DNA of 19,433 bases from Syntrophaceae bacterium UBA6109 (lineage in GTDB: Bacteria; Desulfobacterota; Syntrophia; Syntrophales; UBA6109): assembly GCA_002428445.1 (NCBI GenBank), contig DIWJ01000046.1:1-19433 (forward strand), read 5' to 3'. Position 1 is the stretch's first letter. The number at the start of each line of letters is the position of its first letter. The notes under the pieces are model-generated. The model did no database searches and had not been told where the DNA came from. It saw only the letters and a list, made by a program, of their open reading frames with translations. This document shows positions 1-7,011 of the stretch, piece by piece. Made by a program: the position numbers and the translations under genes.

Positions 1-80
1 GTCAATTTTCAATGCCGATTGACAGATTGGTCCTTCCAGAAGAGGAGACGAAGCTGCCTTAATGCATTCAGGAGGGTTCG

Positions 81-109
81 TTGCTGTTTCATGGAGGGGA
101 TTATATAGA
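81..109 (+). promoter_or_regulatory. Predicted sigma70-type promoter in the AT-rich left segment
   Basis: TTGCTG (81-86), a spacer of exactly 17 bases and TATAGA (104-109) make a reasonable sigma70-type promoter reading right. Its -10 box and expected start site are covered by the palindrome at 105-122. An AGAGGAAAG ribosome-site-like stretch follows at 128-136. The only nearby start is a GTG at 146, which opens just ten codons before a stop. Either the regulated gene has decayed or the transcript is non-coding. The promoter call rests on hexamer match and spacing only. Confidence 0.45.
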
Positions 110-122
110 ACGATCGTTCTAT
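105..122. promoter_or_regulatory. 18-bp perfect palindrome, candidate repressor operator
   Basis: ATAGAACGATCGTTCTAT is perfectly self-complementary over 18 bp and overlaps the -10 box and likely start site of the promoter at 81-109. Perfect dyads of this size at that position are typical of TetR-family autoregulatory operators. The family assignment is inference from symmetry and position, and no regulator gene is visible in this window. Confidence 0.5.
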
Positions 123-337
123 TATCAAGAGGAAAGTTTCGGCAGGTGACTGAGACTATTCAATGGAGATCCGCTTGACTACCTGCTCGTCAATAGTGGG
201 TGAGTTACCAGATTGCTGCTGATATGTAGGGTCTTAAGAGAAGTGTTGAGATGGTTGCCGTGTGGTTGAACTGTGGGGCGGGGTACTGATAGGTTCGCTA
301 CTGAGACCGTTGCTCATTTTGTGGATCTTGAAATCCA

Positions 338-366
338 TTGTCGAAACAAAAATCGACTGCTATAAT
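338..366 (+). promoter_or_regulatory. Predicted strong sigma70-type promoter
   Basis: TTGTCG (338-343), a 17-base spacer and a perfect TATAAT (361-366). Transcription would start near 373 and run into the inverted-repeat structure at 398-472. No translatable gene follows, so it is the natural promoter for the candidate small RNA listed next. Confidence 0.5.
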
Positions 367-372
367 ACAAAA

Positions 373-481
373 TATACGGACCTTCCTTCTCCCCAGGTAG
401 ACAATAGCGGTGACATTCATCTTGTTTCCCGCTGGGAGGGATTGAGTACGAGAATCGATCCGCTATTGTCTATCGCTTTTT
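373..481 (+). ncRNA. Candidate structured small RNA (no known family)
   Basis: Downstream of the promoter at 338-366, TAGACAATAGCGG (398-410) and CCGCTATTGTCTA (460-472) are exact reverse complements. They can close a 13-bp stem around a roughly 50-base interior. The interior contains a small hairpin (TCCC-GCT-GGGA, about 427-437). Five T residues follow at 477-481, which could end the transcript. Start and end are inferred from promoter position and T-run. I recognise no RNA family, and the stem could instead be a protein-binding inverted repeat of the adjoining mobile element. Confidence 0.35.
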
Positions 482-530
482 GGGGTGTGGGCAAGTATGG
501 TTAGGTTTTCTCTTGGGGTCCTTTTGGGGT
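480..530 (+). repeat. Three TTGGGGT direct repeats
   Basis: TTGGGGT occurs at 480-486, 513-519 and 524-530, the last two 11 bases apart. Short direct repeats 130-200 bp inside an attachment core are where tyrosine-recombinase arm sites are often found. The repeats are simple enough to be chance, so only their presence is certain. Confidence 0.25.
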
Positions 531-664
531 ACTTTTTTTCGGTGATAGTTGAAAAAGTTGCAAATATTTTGATTATTGGATGACCTTGAAGTATGCGTTT
601 ACATATTGGAATTAAAGGGAAAGACCGGAATATCCACATGTTCTGAGAAAGCTAATTCCACGCA

Positions 665-687
665 TTCAAGTCCCGGCTTCGGCACCA
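665..687 (+). repeat. tRNA(Leu) 3'-end remnant, probable attachment (att) site
   Basis: The order is exactly that of a tRNA 3' end: T-loop TTCAAGT (665-671), 3' T-stem CCCGG (672-676), 3' acceptor strand CTTCGGC (677-683), discriminator A (684) and CCA (685-687). An acceptor of CTTCGGC pairs with GCCGAAG, a common start of bacterial tRNA(Leu). The preceding bases (ACGCA) cannot form the 5' T-stem and no GCCGAAG lies in the upstream 100 bases, so this is not a whole tRNA. A 3' fragment of this size is what tRNA-targeting integrases leave at one end of an element. The AT-richer DNA to the left and the native-looking operon to the right place the element on the left. Confidence 0.6.
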
Positions 688-731
688 AAAGAAAAACAGG
701 GGTTAACCCGGGCATGGGTTAACCCCTGTTT
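688..731 (-). terminator. Rho-independent terminator of the amino-sugar operon
   Basis: AAACAGGGGTTAACCC (694-709) and GGGTTAACCCCTGTTT (716-731) form a perfect 16-bp stem with a 6-base loop. On the minus strand it is followed by TTTTTCTTTT including the stem end, a classic U-tract, about 70 bases past the deaminase stop codon. On the plus strand the T-run is short, so it may also weakly stop transcripts coming from the left. Confidence 0.85.
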
Positions 732-802
732 GTTGACCGTGTACCTGGTCAACGCTCCGGTCAATACCTTCATGATCCGCCGGTGCATTTCCCGCAGTAA
801 GT

Positions 803-1762
803 CTATGTGCGGTCCTCGAGGGTTATCTTCTTTGCCTTGAGCGCGCCTTTGTTTGCGAGCAGCTCTCTGCCTGCGATCTTATCGAGCACATAGATCAGAG
901 TGCCGCCATGGGCGGCATATTTCTGTCCATAGGAAATCGGCACATCGGGGTTCATTTCCCCCAGCAGAGACCGGGTAACGGATTCGACTTTCCTCTCGCC
1001 GTTTGCCAGCAGGATGACGTTCCTCGCCTGATACACAAGCTCCGCGCCCATCGATATGGCGTAATTGGGGCAGTCCTTTATCGAAGGGAAATGCCCGTCT
1101 GTGACGGAGTTTTTAATGGTGTTGTCGTCAAGCTTGACGAGCATGACGGAACTCCCCTTGAAAGGAATTCCCGATTCGTGAAAGGCAACGTGCCCGCGCC
1201 CTCCGACGCCGATCACCTGGAGGTCGATTCCTCCTGCCTTCTTGATTTTCCGCACATAGCCGTCGAGGATTTCCTTCTTTATCCAAGCGAGGTACCTTGA
1301 CCCTGCAGCCTGTTTGATGGCAACGGACTTCCCGGCATCCGATCCTTTATATGCCCAATCCATGGAATGCTTCTTAAGCTCGCTGATGAGCATCTTCTGG
1401 TCGATCAACGATCCCCAAGGCACATGAGTTTCAACGAATTTCTTTTTCAGAAGGCCGAAAAACTCCTGAATCATGAAATAGCAGTAGCTTTCAGGGTGTG
1501 TCACCCGCTGCTGGATGTTTTCGCCGGGCAGACCGACATACTCATCAAGATTGAAGCTTCGGATGCGGCCGCTGTCGAACTCGCCCTTATTCGCCGCCTG
1601 CGCCAGGAGCTTATACATACCGGTCGGCGAGTTTCCCGTGGCGAGCCCCAGAACGGCCTCCTTTTTTGCCCTGGATATCTCGATGATTTTCTTCTTCACA
1701 GTGTCCGCGGCGACTCGGCTCATGTGCTCGAAATTCTTCGCTATGAGAATCCTGACGGGCAT
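803..1762 (-). CDS. nagB: NagB-like glucosamine-6-phosphate deaminase/isomerase family protein
   Basis: The 319-residue protein has the NagB/6-phosphogluconolactonase fold. A phosphate-binding loop (LGLATGNSPTGMY, about 38-50), the FNLDEYVGL motif (70-78, with the catalytic Asp73) and a GxGGRGHVAFHE motif (about 185-196, His191 and Glu196) are all visible. NagB interconverts glucosamine-6-P with fructose-6-P plus ammonia in the cytoplasm. Two oddities stand out. The residue equivalent to E. coli Asp141 (Asp or Asn in most homologues) is Arg189. An extra segment of about 50 residues (roughly 115-165) makes it longer than the usual 260-270. AGAGGAG sits seven bases before the ATG. It is the last gene of the operon, 48 bp after glmM, and ends at a strong terminator. 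Substrate or direction may differ from classical NagB. Confidence 0.82.
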   Translation of the reverse strand: MPVRILIAKNFEHMSRVAADTVKKKIIEISRAKKEAVLGLATGNSPTGMYKLLAQAANKGEFDSGRIRSFNLDEYVGLPGENIQQRVTHPESYCYFMIQEFFGLLKKKFVETHVPWGSLIDQKMLISELKKHSMDWAYKGSDAGKSVAIKQAAGSRYLAWIKKEILDGYVRKIKKAGGIDLQVIGVGGRGHVAFHESGIPFKGSSVMLVKLDDNTIKNSVTDGHFPSIKDCPNYAISMGAELVYQARNVILLANGERKVESVTRSLLGEMNPDVPISYGQKYAAHGGTLIYVLDKIAGRELLANKGALKAKKITLEDRT

Positions 1763-1810
1763 ATGATTTCTCCTCTGCCTTGCTGATGAGGCACATCATC
1801 TCGTACGATC

Positions 1811-3160
1811 TCAGCCAAGGACGCGTTTGATAATGTCGGCGATCTCCTTGCAGTATTTTTCCGTCGCCTCCTTGGAAGGTCCCTCAACCATAACCCTGCA
1901 CATATTCTGCGTGCCGGAATAGCGGACAAGGACACGGCCTTCTCCCTTCAATTCCTTTTCGATCCTGTCGATCGCCTCCATGACCTGCGGCACGGTCTTG
2001 ATATCGGGCTTGCTCCTGACATCCACATTGATCAGTTTCTGCGGATAAATGTCCATCATCCTGGCGAGTTCCGACAGGGGTTTCCCCGCCCTGATCATTG
2101 CGGCAAGCAGCTGCAGAGCCGTAAGGATGCCGTCCCCGGTGGTGTGATGATCGAGAAATATGATGTGGCCCGAGTCTTCCCCGCCAATCACGCCGCCCAT
2201 TTGCTGCATGTCCTCAAGGACATAACGGTCGCCCACCTTGGCGGCATGGTGCCTGAAACCGTATTTCTTGCAGGCAACCCGCAATCCCAGGTTGCTCATG
2301 ACCGTGCTCACGAGGAGATCGTTCTTCAATTTACCCTGTTCCTTAAGCGTCTTTGCGCAGATGAGCAGGATTTGATCGCCGGTTATCTCCTGCCCCTTTT
2401 CATCGACGGCGATCAGGCGGTCGCCGTCGCCGTCAAAGGCGAACCCGATGGCGGCGCCGCTTTCGACGACCCGCTTCCTCAGGTCCTGCGTATGCTGCGA
2501 GCCGCACTTGTCATTGATGTTGATACCGTTCGGCGTGTTGTGGATGACCGTTACGTCTGCGCCAAGTTCCCAGAAGGCCTCCGAGGCGACTTTGTAGGTG
2601 GCGCCATTGGCGGTATCCAGGATAATCTTCATTCCTTCAATGGATACATCCCGCGGGAATGTGTGCTTCAGGAATACGATATAACGGCCGTGCACGTCCC
2701 ACATGCGGAATGCCTGCCCCATTTCCTTGACAGCCGGCACCAGGCCGTGAAGCGTATTGCTCAGCATCAGCGCTTCGATCGCCTCCTCCTGCGCATCGGA
2801 GAGTTTGAAGCCGTGGCCGGAAAAGATCTTTATGCCGTTGTCCTGATAGGGGTTGTGCGATGCGGAAATGACAATCCCCGCGTCGGCGCGCATGCTCTGG
2901 GTAACGAAAGCGATCCCGGGCGTGGGCAGGACGCCGAGCAGATAGGGATTGCCGCCCATCGAGGTGATCCCTGACTCGAGTGAACTCTCGAGCATATATC
3001 CCGAAATACGGGTATCCTTTCCGATGACGATTCTCGGGTGTGCATGCTCTTTCTTCAGGATATAAACAATCGCCTGTCCTACGGCAAAAGCGATTTCTGC
3101 GTTCATCGGATACCGGTTTGCCTCTCCCCGGATGCCATCGGTGCCGAACAGTTTGCCCAT
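1811..3160 (-). CDS. glmM: Phosphoglucosamine mutase
   Basis: GlmM converts glucosamine-6-P to glucosamine-1-P on the route to UDP-GlcNAc for peptidoglycan and LPS. The 449-residue protein opens with the typical GlmM start GKLFGTDGIRG. It carries the phosphoserine loop ISASHNPYQDNGIK (Ser101), the metal-binding loop DGDGDR (243-248) and a C-terminal phosphate-binding loop RYSGTQN. In that last loop the usual Glu after SGT is Gln. Length fits the family. The start at 3160 is chosen because the family motif begins there and AGGAGGG lies just upstream. The frame stays open to 3268, but that extension overlaps the preceding gene and has no GlmM-like sequence. It is the middle gene of a three-gene operon, 23 bp after the beta-helix protein. 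Confidence 0.95.
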   Translation of the reverse strand: MGKLFGTDGIRGEANRYPMNAEIAFAVGQAIVYILKKEHAHPRIVIGKDTRISGYMLESSLESGITSMGGNPYLLGVLPTPGIAFVTQSMRADAGIVISASHNPYQDNGIKIFSGHGFKLSDAQEEAIEALMLSNTLHGLVPAVKEMGQAFRMWDVHGRYIVFLKHTFPRDVSIEGMKIILDTANGATYKVASEAFWELGADVTVIHNTPNGININDKCGSQHTQDLRKRVVESGAAIGFAFDGDGDRLIAVDEKGQEITGDQILLICAKTLKEQGKLKNDLLVSTVMSNLGLRVACKKYGFRHHAAKVGDRYVLEDMQQMGGVIGGEDSGHIIFLDHHTTGDGILTALQLLAAMIRAGKPLSELARMMDIYPQKLINVDVRSKPDIKTVPQVMEAIDRIEKELKGEGRVLVRYSGTQNMCRVMVEGPSKEATEKYCKEIADIIKRVLG

Positions 3161-3183
3161 AAGAATTCCCTCCTGATTTTGGG

Positions 3184-4443
3184 TTAGGATCTCTTGCCGA
3201 ATAACTTCATGGACGGGACAATTTCCCTCGTTTTTTGACAAAAGGCATCGACAATCCCCTGAAGCCACACGGTGCCCCTGCCGGAGATATCCGCCGGGAG
3301 CCCCTGGATGACGGTGATGTAACCGGCGTCTTTTCCGCTCCCTACTTTTTGAAAGGCGGAAAGAAAATCATCGCGGTTCTTTTCGGCGACGCTATCCCCT
3401 GTCGCTGCAGCGAAGAGGGCTTCTATCTCTGCAAACCTCTCGAAGAACTCGTTTCTGCCCGGCATTCCCGGTTTGCCCTGCGCAGAATGTCCGGGCGGCA
3501 TCTTTGCCTTTTCAGCCAGTACCTGCAGACGTTTGATCCGTTCTTTCTTCGCCAGGGCCAGCTTATCGAGAAGTCCGGCATAAAGAAGCGGCCCGAATTC
3601 CTGCGGCTCAAGGAATGGGCGCCTCACATGAGCGTACCACTGCTCGAGGGCTGCAAGATTTGCGCTGTAGACAATATTATTCTCCACGATGCGGCGGATG
3701 TTCGGATAGGCCCTGGGAACGAAATCAACGACCTTGCCGGATGGCGCCTTTTCGACAATCAGCTTCCTGTCTTCGATGTAATCGCTTCTCAGCACCGAGT
3801 TGGCGGCAACGACATTGCCGTATCCCATGCGTGCAGGACCCACAATGCCGCCCTGGCCGCCAAGAAAGATGGCCGGCTGATTCAGCATCACACCCCGCGG
3901 CACATCGCCGAAGAGCGACGCCGTCGTCTTGTCGCCGTCCGGCGTAAAGTTGAAATGGATATAGGAACTGCCCACCTCGCTGTGATCTTTCCGGCTCGTC
4001 CCCCCGGCCATCAGACAATCACAGAAGTTGATCAAGCTGCCGAGCGTCACGAAAGGAAAAAGGATGGTCTGTTTGATGCCTACACAGTGGGCGCCGTTGG
4101 CCTCCTCCTCGAGGATGCAGGCCTCTCGCACCTGCGCGCCGGATCCCATGTTCGCCTTTTCCAGAAAGACGGACTTGTTGAAATACCCGCCCTTCAATTC
4201 GACCTTCGGCCCCAATTGGCAATCGTCGATGGTGACGGGGCCTTCATAGCCGATCCTGCACCCTGCCGATATGACCGTATGTTTGCCGTAGATCCTGCAG
4301 CCCGGATAGATCCTGACGCCGTTTCCGGATATCTGATCGACCCTCACCTCGTCGCCCAGATCCACGGTCAGGGGATTCGGAATGTCAACGCCCTTCTGAA
4401 TCAGTTGAATCACCTTGTCACGGCATCGCTGTTGAATGTCCAT
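3184..4443 (-). CDS. GlmU-like left-handed beta-helix protein, no uridylyltransferase domain
   Basis: This 419-residue protein has hexapeptide-type beta-helix repeats over about residues 25-235, with turns such as GVRIYPGCRIYGKHTVI and GPVTIDDCQLGPKVEL. It also has conserved-looking stretches (AGGTSRKDHSEVG, GDVPRGVMLNQPAIFLGGQGG). These resemble the acetyltransferase half of GlmU and related sugar-nucleotide enzymes. The GxGTRM nucleotidyltransferase loop of full GlmU is absent. The C-terminal 180 residues are mostly helical and not assigned. As first gene of an operon with glmM, acetylation of glucosamine-1-P is the natural guess, but the acceptor cannot be read from sequence. GGAGGAG precedes the ATG closely, and a promoter lies at 4464-4491. 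Confidence 0.8.
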   Translation of the reverse strand: MDIQQRCRDKVIQLIQKGVDIPNPLTVDLGDEVRVDQISGNGVRIYPGCRIYGKHTVISAGCRIGYEGPVTIDDCQLGPKVELKGGYFNKSVFLEKANMGSGAQVREACILEEEANGAHCVGIKQTILFPFVTLGSLINFCDCLMAGGTSRKDHSEVGSSYIHFNFTPDGDKTTASLFGDVPRGVMLNQPAIFLGGQGGIVGPARMGYGNVVAANSVLRSDYIEDRKLIVEKAPSGKVVDFVPRAYPNIRRIVENNIVYSANLAALEQWYAHVRRPFLEPQEFGPLLYAGLLDKLALAKKERIKRLQVLAEKAKMPPGHSAQGKPGMPGRNEFFERFAEIEALFAAATGDSVAEKNRDDFLSAFQKVGSGKDAGYITVIQGLPADISGRGTVWLQGIVDAFCQKTREIVPSMKLFGKRS

Positions 4444-4463
4444 ACGCTCCTCCGAAGATCGGA

Positions 4464-4491
4464 ATAATATATTAATTTAATTCGATTTCAA
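4464..4491 (-). promoter_or_regulatory. Predicted sigma70-type promoter of the amino-sugar operon
   Basis: On the minus strand TTGAAA (4486-4491), a 16-base AT-rich spacer and TATTAT (4464-4469) lie just upstream of the beta-helix gene. The segment is markedly AT-rich compared with the flanking genes. The leader would be only about 15 bases. Confidence 0.5.
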
Positions 4492-4597
4492 GATTTTTTT
4501 CGGAATATTTAGGAATGGAAATCCCGCGGGATTCTTGTTAAATAGCCATGGAAACTTCCGCCGGCTGAAGACGCAGGCTTTCGAAGCCGGGGACTTG

Positions 4598-4672
4598 ATG
4601 GTTCAACTGCAGGAGATGCGACGGAAATTGATCGTGGACACAAATTCATTAGGCGGGCGCTATATCCCATGA
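4598..4672 (+). CDS. Possible short leader ORF overlapping the yvcK-like start
   Basis: A 24-codon ORF (MVQLQEMRRK... ending GGRYIP) stops with a TGA that overlaps the ATG of the next gene as ATGA (4669-4672). The frame is open back to 4481, with a possible TTG start at 4535. Third positions are GC-rich as in real genes here. The downstream gene lacks a clear ribosome site, which would fit translational coupling. I recognise no family. It could equally be the decayed end of an older gene or chance. Confidence 0.25.
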   Translation: MVQLQEMRRKLIVDTNSLGGRYIP

Positions 4673-6870
4673 AGACATCACAGATGGGCCAATACCTTGA
4701 CCGGCTTCTGGAGACGGTCATCAACCAGACACCCTCAGGAGGGCTTCATAGAAGTTCCATCTCTCGTCTGTCAGAAGAAGTTTATTCCTTCGACTGCCGC
4801 ACCAAAAGGGTCGTCACCTTCGGAGGCGGAACGGGTCTCTCCACGGTTCTTGGCGGGAATTCCCAGCTTGACGATTGGCCCGAGAATCCATTTGTGGGGC
4901 TGAAACAGGAATTCCCGCTCCTGGATGTGGTGGTCTGCACGACAGATGACGGTGGATCGACAGGCCTGCTCCTGCGTGAGCTGCCGATGATCGGGATCGG
5001 TGACTTCCGCAAACTGCTGCTTTCCCTGGTCCTGCGCGAAAACCTTCAGAAGACATACGGCTTTGACGATGCCGCGGCCCGGCAGGTCATTCGCGTTATT
5101 TCCTGCATTTTCAATCACCGGTTTCCAAAGGGCTCCCGGGATTCCCGATATGTCGTCGACCCTCTCCTTGTTGTCCCCCGGCATCTGCGAAGATACTGCC
5201 CGGAATCTCTTGCGAAACTCCTGTCATCCCTTGGCGGGTATGTCTCCCCGGGCGGGGCGGGACCAAGAATAGCGCCGGGAGGACACTGCCTGGGGAATCT
5301 GTTGCTCACGGCGGCCATATTCCAGTTCGAGAGGCACACGGGCAATCGCCCGCCGGGCATGGGCGCAATTGCGAAAGGAATCGAGGTGCTCTCCCGTGCC
5401 ATCGGAGTGACGCCGGGCCACCTTCATCCCGCGACGCCAACCCCCGGGCAGCTTGTATTGCGGTACAGCAACGGGGTATCAGTCCGGGGACAGAGAAAAT
5501 CGGCGATCACCCGTCGCCTGCTGCCGATCGACCGCGTATCCGTCGAGTCCTGGGAGATCCCCCGGGTGAGCAAGGTCGTCTGCAATGCGATACGGGAAGC
5601 AGACCTCATCCTTTTTGCGCCCGGCAGTCTCTATACGAGCATCATGCCGATCCTGCAGATTCCTCCCCTCGTTCAGGCAATCCGGGTGAACCGGAAGGCC
5701 CTGAAGATCCTGGGAGCCAATTTCTGGATTCAGGAGGGAGAGACCGACATATCGCGGCGCAGCCGGGATCGGGGATTCCATGTATCTGACCTGGTGGAGG
5801 CCTATGATCACAACATTCCGGGCGGCTCGAAGGGATTGTTCGATGTCGTGCTGAGCGCCAACCTGGAACACATACCGGGCGATGTGCTTCGCAACTATGC
5901 CCTGGAAGGCAAGCGCCCCATCTATCTTGACCGCAGTTCCGTGGAAAGTCTCGGGGTGCTTCCTGTGGAAGCAACCATCTATTCCCGGGAGCGGCTGACG
6001 GCTGCCAGTGTGATCCATCATGATCCTCATAAGTTTGCGTCAGCGGTGCGGGCGCTTCTGGTCGCTCACCAGCGGTTGAATCTGAAATCCGGGCGCCTGT
6101 CATTGCGATCGGTTCCCGCGGGAATCGCGGACCGCCCCCGCGCGAATGCGCCGCTGCTGTGTTCCTACCACAGGCAAACGGGCGCGATGCTGGCAGACAA
6201 AAGGTTCTCTCCGAGGTTTCTCCGCGACACGATGCATGAGATGATCTGGGAGAACCGCGACATCCGCATCGAACATCTGAAGTTCTTCCGCGGAGCGCGC
6301 ATCATCCCTGCATCCAGGTGGACGAGGAGCAAGGAATGGGATAACGTCCTGGGATACTACGACCCCGAAGACGGCACATTGAAGGTCCACGAGCATGCGA
6401 GCAGAGATCCGGAACGGCTCCGGGACAATCTGCTCACGGCACTGGGCGAGTCGTTGCTGGGAAGGTACCTGGAATGCCGGCGCTGGGTGAATCCGGAAGA
6501 CGGGATCCGTTGGGGAGCGCGACGCTACGAGATCCGGTTGCGGCCCGTGCAGAACCGTCAGTGCTTTCTCGACGATGGATCCCTGCGGACGTATCTGCGG
6601 TTGGCCCGCATGCTGCAAAGCCCGCATGACCCGGACACGTTCGGGATCACGCTGAATGACCAGGAAGGATTTCTGCCTCCGGGCCTGCTTTTCGGACTCC
6701 TGTATGCGTGGTATCTGAACAATGCCTACGGAGAGGTCATGGAATATGAGATGTCACTGCTCCGGTGGCCGCCCCAAAAACTCATCCCCTATCAACTGGA
6801 AGAACGTACGCGAAAACAGGCCCTCATCCGGTTCTTCCGCAACGTGGTCTTCCAGCATGTCGATGAATGA
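4669..6870 (+). CDS. Long-form YvcK/CofD-fold protein (gluconeogenesis factor-like)
   Basis: Residues about 46-460 show the YvcK/CofD Rossmann-type core: VVTFGGGTGLSTV (48-60), TTDDGGSTG (91-99), a GDFRK segment near 111-115, PGGHCLGNLLL and the LILFAPGSLYTSI motif. YvcK proteins bind UDP-sugars and, in Bacillus, control carbon flux to the cell wall. CofD relatives transfer phospholactate to F420. The 733-residue length exceeds ordinary YvcK (about 320). The extra C-terminal part (about 480-733) has conserved-looking stretches (MIWENRDIRIEHLKFFRGA, NVLGYYDPEDGTLKVHE), and I cannot name a function for it. The upstream neighbour in the opposite direction is an amino-sugar operon, which suits a UDP-sugar-sensing role. 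The start at 4669 overlaps a short ORF stop (ATGA), and no strong Shine-Dalgarno is seen. Confidence 0.85.
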   Translation: MKTSQMGQYLDRLLETVINQTPSGGLHRSSISRLSEEVYSFDCRTKRVVTFGGGTGLSTVLGGNSQLDDWPENPFVGLKQEFPLLDVVVCTTDDGGSTGLLLRELPMIGIGDFRKLLLSLVLRENLQKTYGFDDAAARQVIRVISCIFNHRFPKGSRDSRYVVDPLLVVPRHLRRYCPESLAKLLSSLGGYVSPGGAGPRIAPGGHCLGNLLLTAAIFQFERHTGNRPPGMGAIAKGIEVLSRAIGVTPGHLHPATPTPGQLVLRYSNGVSVRGQRKSAITRRLLPIDRVSVESWEIPRVSKVVCNAIREADLILFAPGSLYTSIMPILQIPPLVQAIRVNRKALKILGANFWIQEGETDISRRSRDRGFHVSDLVEAYDHNIPGGSKGLFDVVLSANLEHIPGDVLRNYALEGKRPIYLDRSSVESLGVLPVEATIYSRERLTAASVIHHDPHKFASAVRALLVAHQRLNLKSGRLSLRSVPAGIADRPRANAPLLCSYHRQTGAMLADKRFSPRFLRDTMHEMIWENRDIRIEHLKFFRGARIIPASRWTRSKEWDNVLGYYDPEDGTLKVHEHASRDPERLRDNLLTALGESLLGRYLECRRWVNPEDGIRWGARRYEIRLRPVQNRQCFLDDGSLRTYLRLARMLQSPHDPDTFGITLNDQEGFLPPGLLFGLLYAWYLNNAYGEVMEYEMSLLRWPPQKLIPYQLEERTRKQALIRFFRNVVFQHVDE

Positions 6871-7011
6871 CTCGATTTTCTGAACCCCCGGAATGCGAGC
6901 CCTTTTTGTGTCGAGGGGCTCGTGGACGCAAGCCGTCCGGGTTCAAGTGCCGGCGACGGAGCGACGGCTGCCGAATCCGCCGAACGGCAAACAGGGTGAA
7001 AGGAAACCGAG

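Noticed and set aside
398..472. Inverted repeat read as an integron attC site
   Set aside because: The size is in range, but the RYYYAAC and GTTRRRY core boxes are not placed at the ends of the repeat.
262..504. 80-codon GTG-started ORF in the AT-rich left segment
   Set aside because: It has no ribosome site, no family resemblance and contains the promoter and inverted repeat at 338-472, so it is more likely non-coding.
3161..3268. N-terminal extension of glmM
   Set aside because: It overlaps the upstream gene, whereas the family start motif and an AGGAGGG ribosome site sit at 3160.
3235..4467. 410-codon ORF on the plus strand opposite the beta-helix gene
   Set aside because: It is a GC-rich antisense shadow; the minus-strand frame has the recognisable repeats and ribosome site.
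6937..6953. tRNA T-arm-like sequence around GTTCAAGT
   Set aside because: The stem is imperfect and no acceptor, anticodon or CCA end is found at tRNA spacing.
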